Positions 5,300-5,543 of a stretch of DNA of 5,543 nucleotides are shown piece after piece (positions within the stretch are counted from its first letter, which is position 1; each line of letters starts with the position of its first letter). Under the pieces are notes generated by a model that had not been told where the DNA came from, did no database searches, and saw nothing but the letters and a program-made list of their open reading frames with translations. The position numbers and the translations under genes were made by a program. The stretch comes from CAYXSX01 sp964493095 (GTDB lineage Bacteria; Pseudomonadota; Alphaproteobacteria; Micavibrionales; Micavibrionaceae): positions 1-5,543 of the forward strand of contig CAZBNG010000114.1 of assembly GCA_964493095.1 (NCBI GenBank). Reading direction: 5' to 3'.

Positions 5300-5308
5300 T
5301 TATCCACA
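5300..5308 (+). promoter_or_regulatory. Perfect DnaA-box sequence TTATCCACA
   Basis: The nine bases equal the classical high-affinity DnaA box. It lies between the tRNA-Thr 5' end and its candidate promoter. Only one copy is seen, with no cluster or adjacent AT-rich unwinding repeat, so an origin is not indicated. A lone DnaA site could affect local transcription or be chance. Confidence 0.45.
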
Positions 5309-5319
5309 AAGGCGGCGGC

Positions 5320-5348
5320 ACAGTACAATAAAATATATAGCCTGTCAC
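5320..5348 (-). promoter_or_regulatory. Candidate promoter for the tRNA-Thr gene
   Basis: On the minus strand, GTGACA (5348-5343) is 5 of 6 to the -35 consensus, followed by 17 bases and TACTGT (5325-5320), a weak -10. Transcription would start about 34 bases before the tRNA. A second reading, TTGTAC (5329-5324) with GATAAC 18 bases on (5305-5300), is also possible. Confidence 0.3.
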
Positions 5349-5390
5349 CCGCCTTTTTGCCTACTATCCAAGGGATAAAAGATAACGGGA

Positions 5391-5519
5391 ATGATGAGTT
5401 CTGTCGATAAAAAGGCCGTAAAGGCTCAAAAACGCGCTGAAGCGCTGCGGGAGAACCTGCAAAAGCGCAAAGCCGCGAAAAAGGGCGGACAGGCAAAGAA
5501 ACAGGACGAAAAGAAATAA
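5391..5519 (+). CDS. Small basic Lys/Ala-rich protein, 42 residues
   Basis: ATG 5391 to TAA 5517-5519; the second ATG at 5394 may be the true start. The ribosome binding site is weak: GGGA touches the first ATG, and AAGGGA lies 15 bases before it. The product has 13 lysines among 42 residues, no cysteine and no membrane segment, and carries an EALRENLQKRK motif (about residues 18-28) predicted as one long amphipathic helix. Short proteins with this kind of core occur in Alphaproteobacteria as uncharacterised single-helix proteins, but I cannot name the family with certainty. An RNA or ribosome-associated role is only a guess from the charge. AAAGGAACCTTT (5521-5532), just past the stop, may be the ribosome binding site of a next gene outside the window or a small dyad. 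Confidence 0.65.
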   Translation: MMSSVDKKAVKAQKRAEALRENLQKRKAAKKGGQAKKQDEKK

Positions 5520-5543
5520 GCAAAGGAACCTTTAAGCTTTGGA

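Noticed and set aside
5300..5330. Replication origin
   Set aside because: Only a single DnaA box is present, with no box cluster, no unwinding repeats and no replication gene.

Overview
The window looks like a piece of an alphaproteobacterial chromosome of moderate GC content. The best evidence is an invasion-associated locus B (IalB) family protein, a family found mainly in Alphaproteobacteria, plus a small Lys/Ala-rich protein of a kind seen in that class. The genus cannot be named from the sequence. No CRISPR array, insertion sequence, phage gene, toxin-antitoxin pair or recognisable defence system is visible.

Layout, left to right. (1) 1-1847, minus strand: the first 615 codons of a large secreted Gly/Ala/Thr/Asn-rich protein that runs off the left edge. 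It has a signal peptide, about six PGRS-like repeats of roughly 43 residues, then about eleven 'TLTNxGTI' beta-helix-like rungs; an adhesin or autotransporter passenger is the likely role. (2) 1848-2240: a 393-base gene-free stretch that probably holds the leader and promoter of that gene, plus a stem-loop. (3) 2241-2771, minus: the ialB-family gene. (4) 2902-3498, plus: a tiny ORF with a strong ribosome binding site, a 46-residue basic protein one base later, and a 128-residue secreted protein, possibly one operon. (5) 3495-4778, minus: a 427-residue cytoplasmic, cysteine-free, helix-rich protein of unknown function, convergent with (4). The two stop codons overlap in a single TTAA. (6) 4779-5204: no confident protein gene. 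It has a near-consensus plus-strand sigma70 promoter with an operator-like dyad over its -35, a hairpin at the predicted transcript start, a GC-rich block that may be a gene relic, and a terminator-like structure. (7) 5205-5279, minus: tRNA-Thr(GGT) with encoded CCA. (8) 5300-5308: a perfect DnaA-box sequence. (9) 5391-5519, plus: a 42-residue basic protein.

The clearest theme is cell-surface or envelope function: a large repetitive adhesin-like protein, IalB and a small exported protein lie close together. The least explained part is the convergent pair at 3112-4778. Both genes are GC-rich near their 5' ends and AT-rich in their 3' parts, so an AT-rich block of about 1 kb is centred on their shared stop. 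The second unexplained part is the intergenic transcription unit that starts near 4852.
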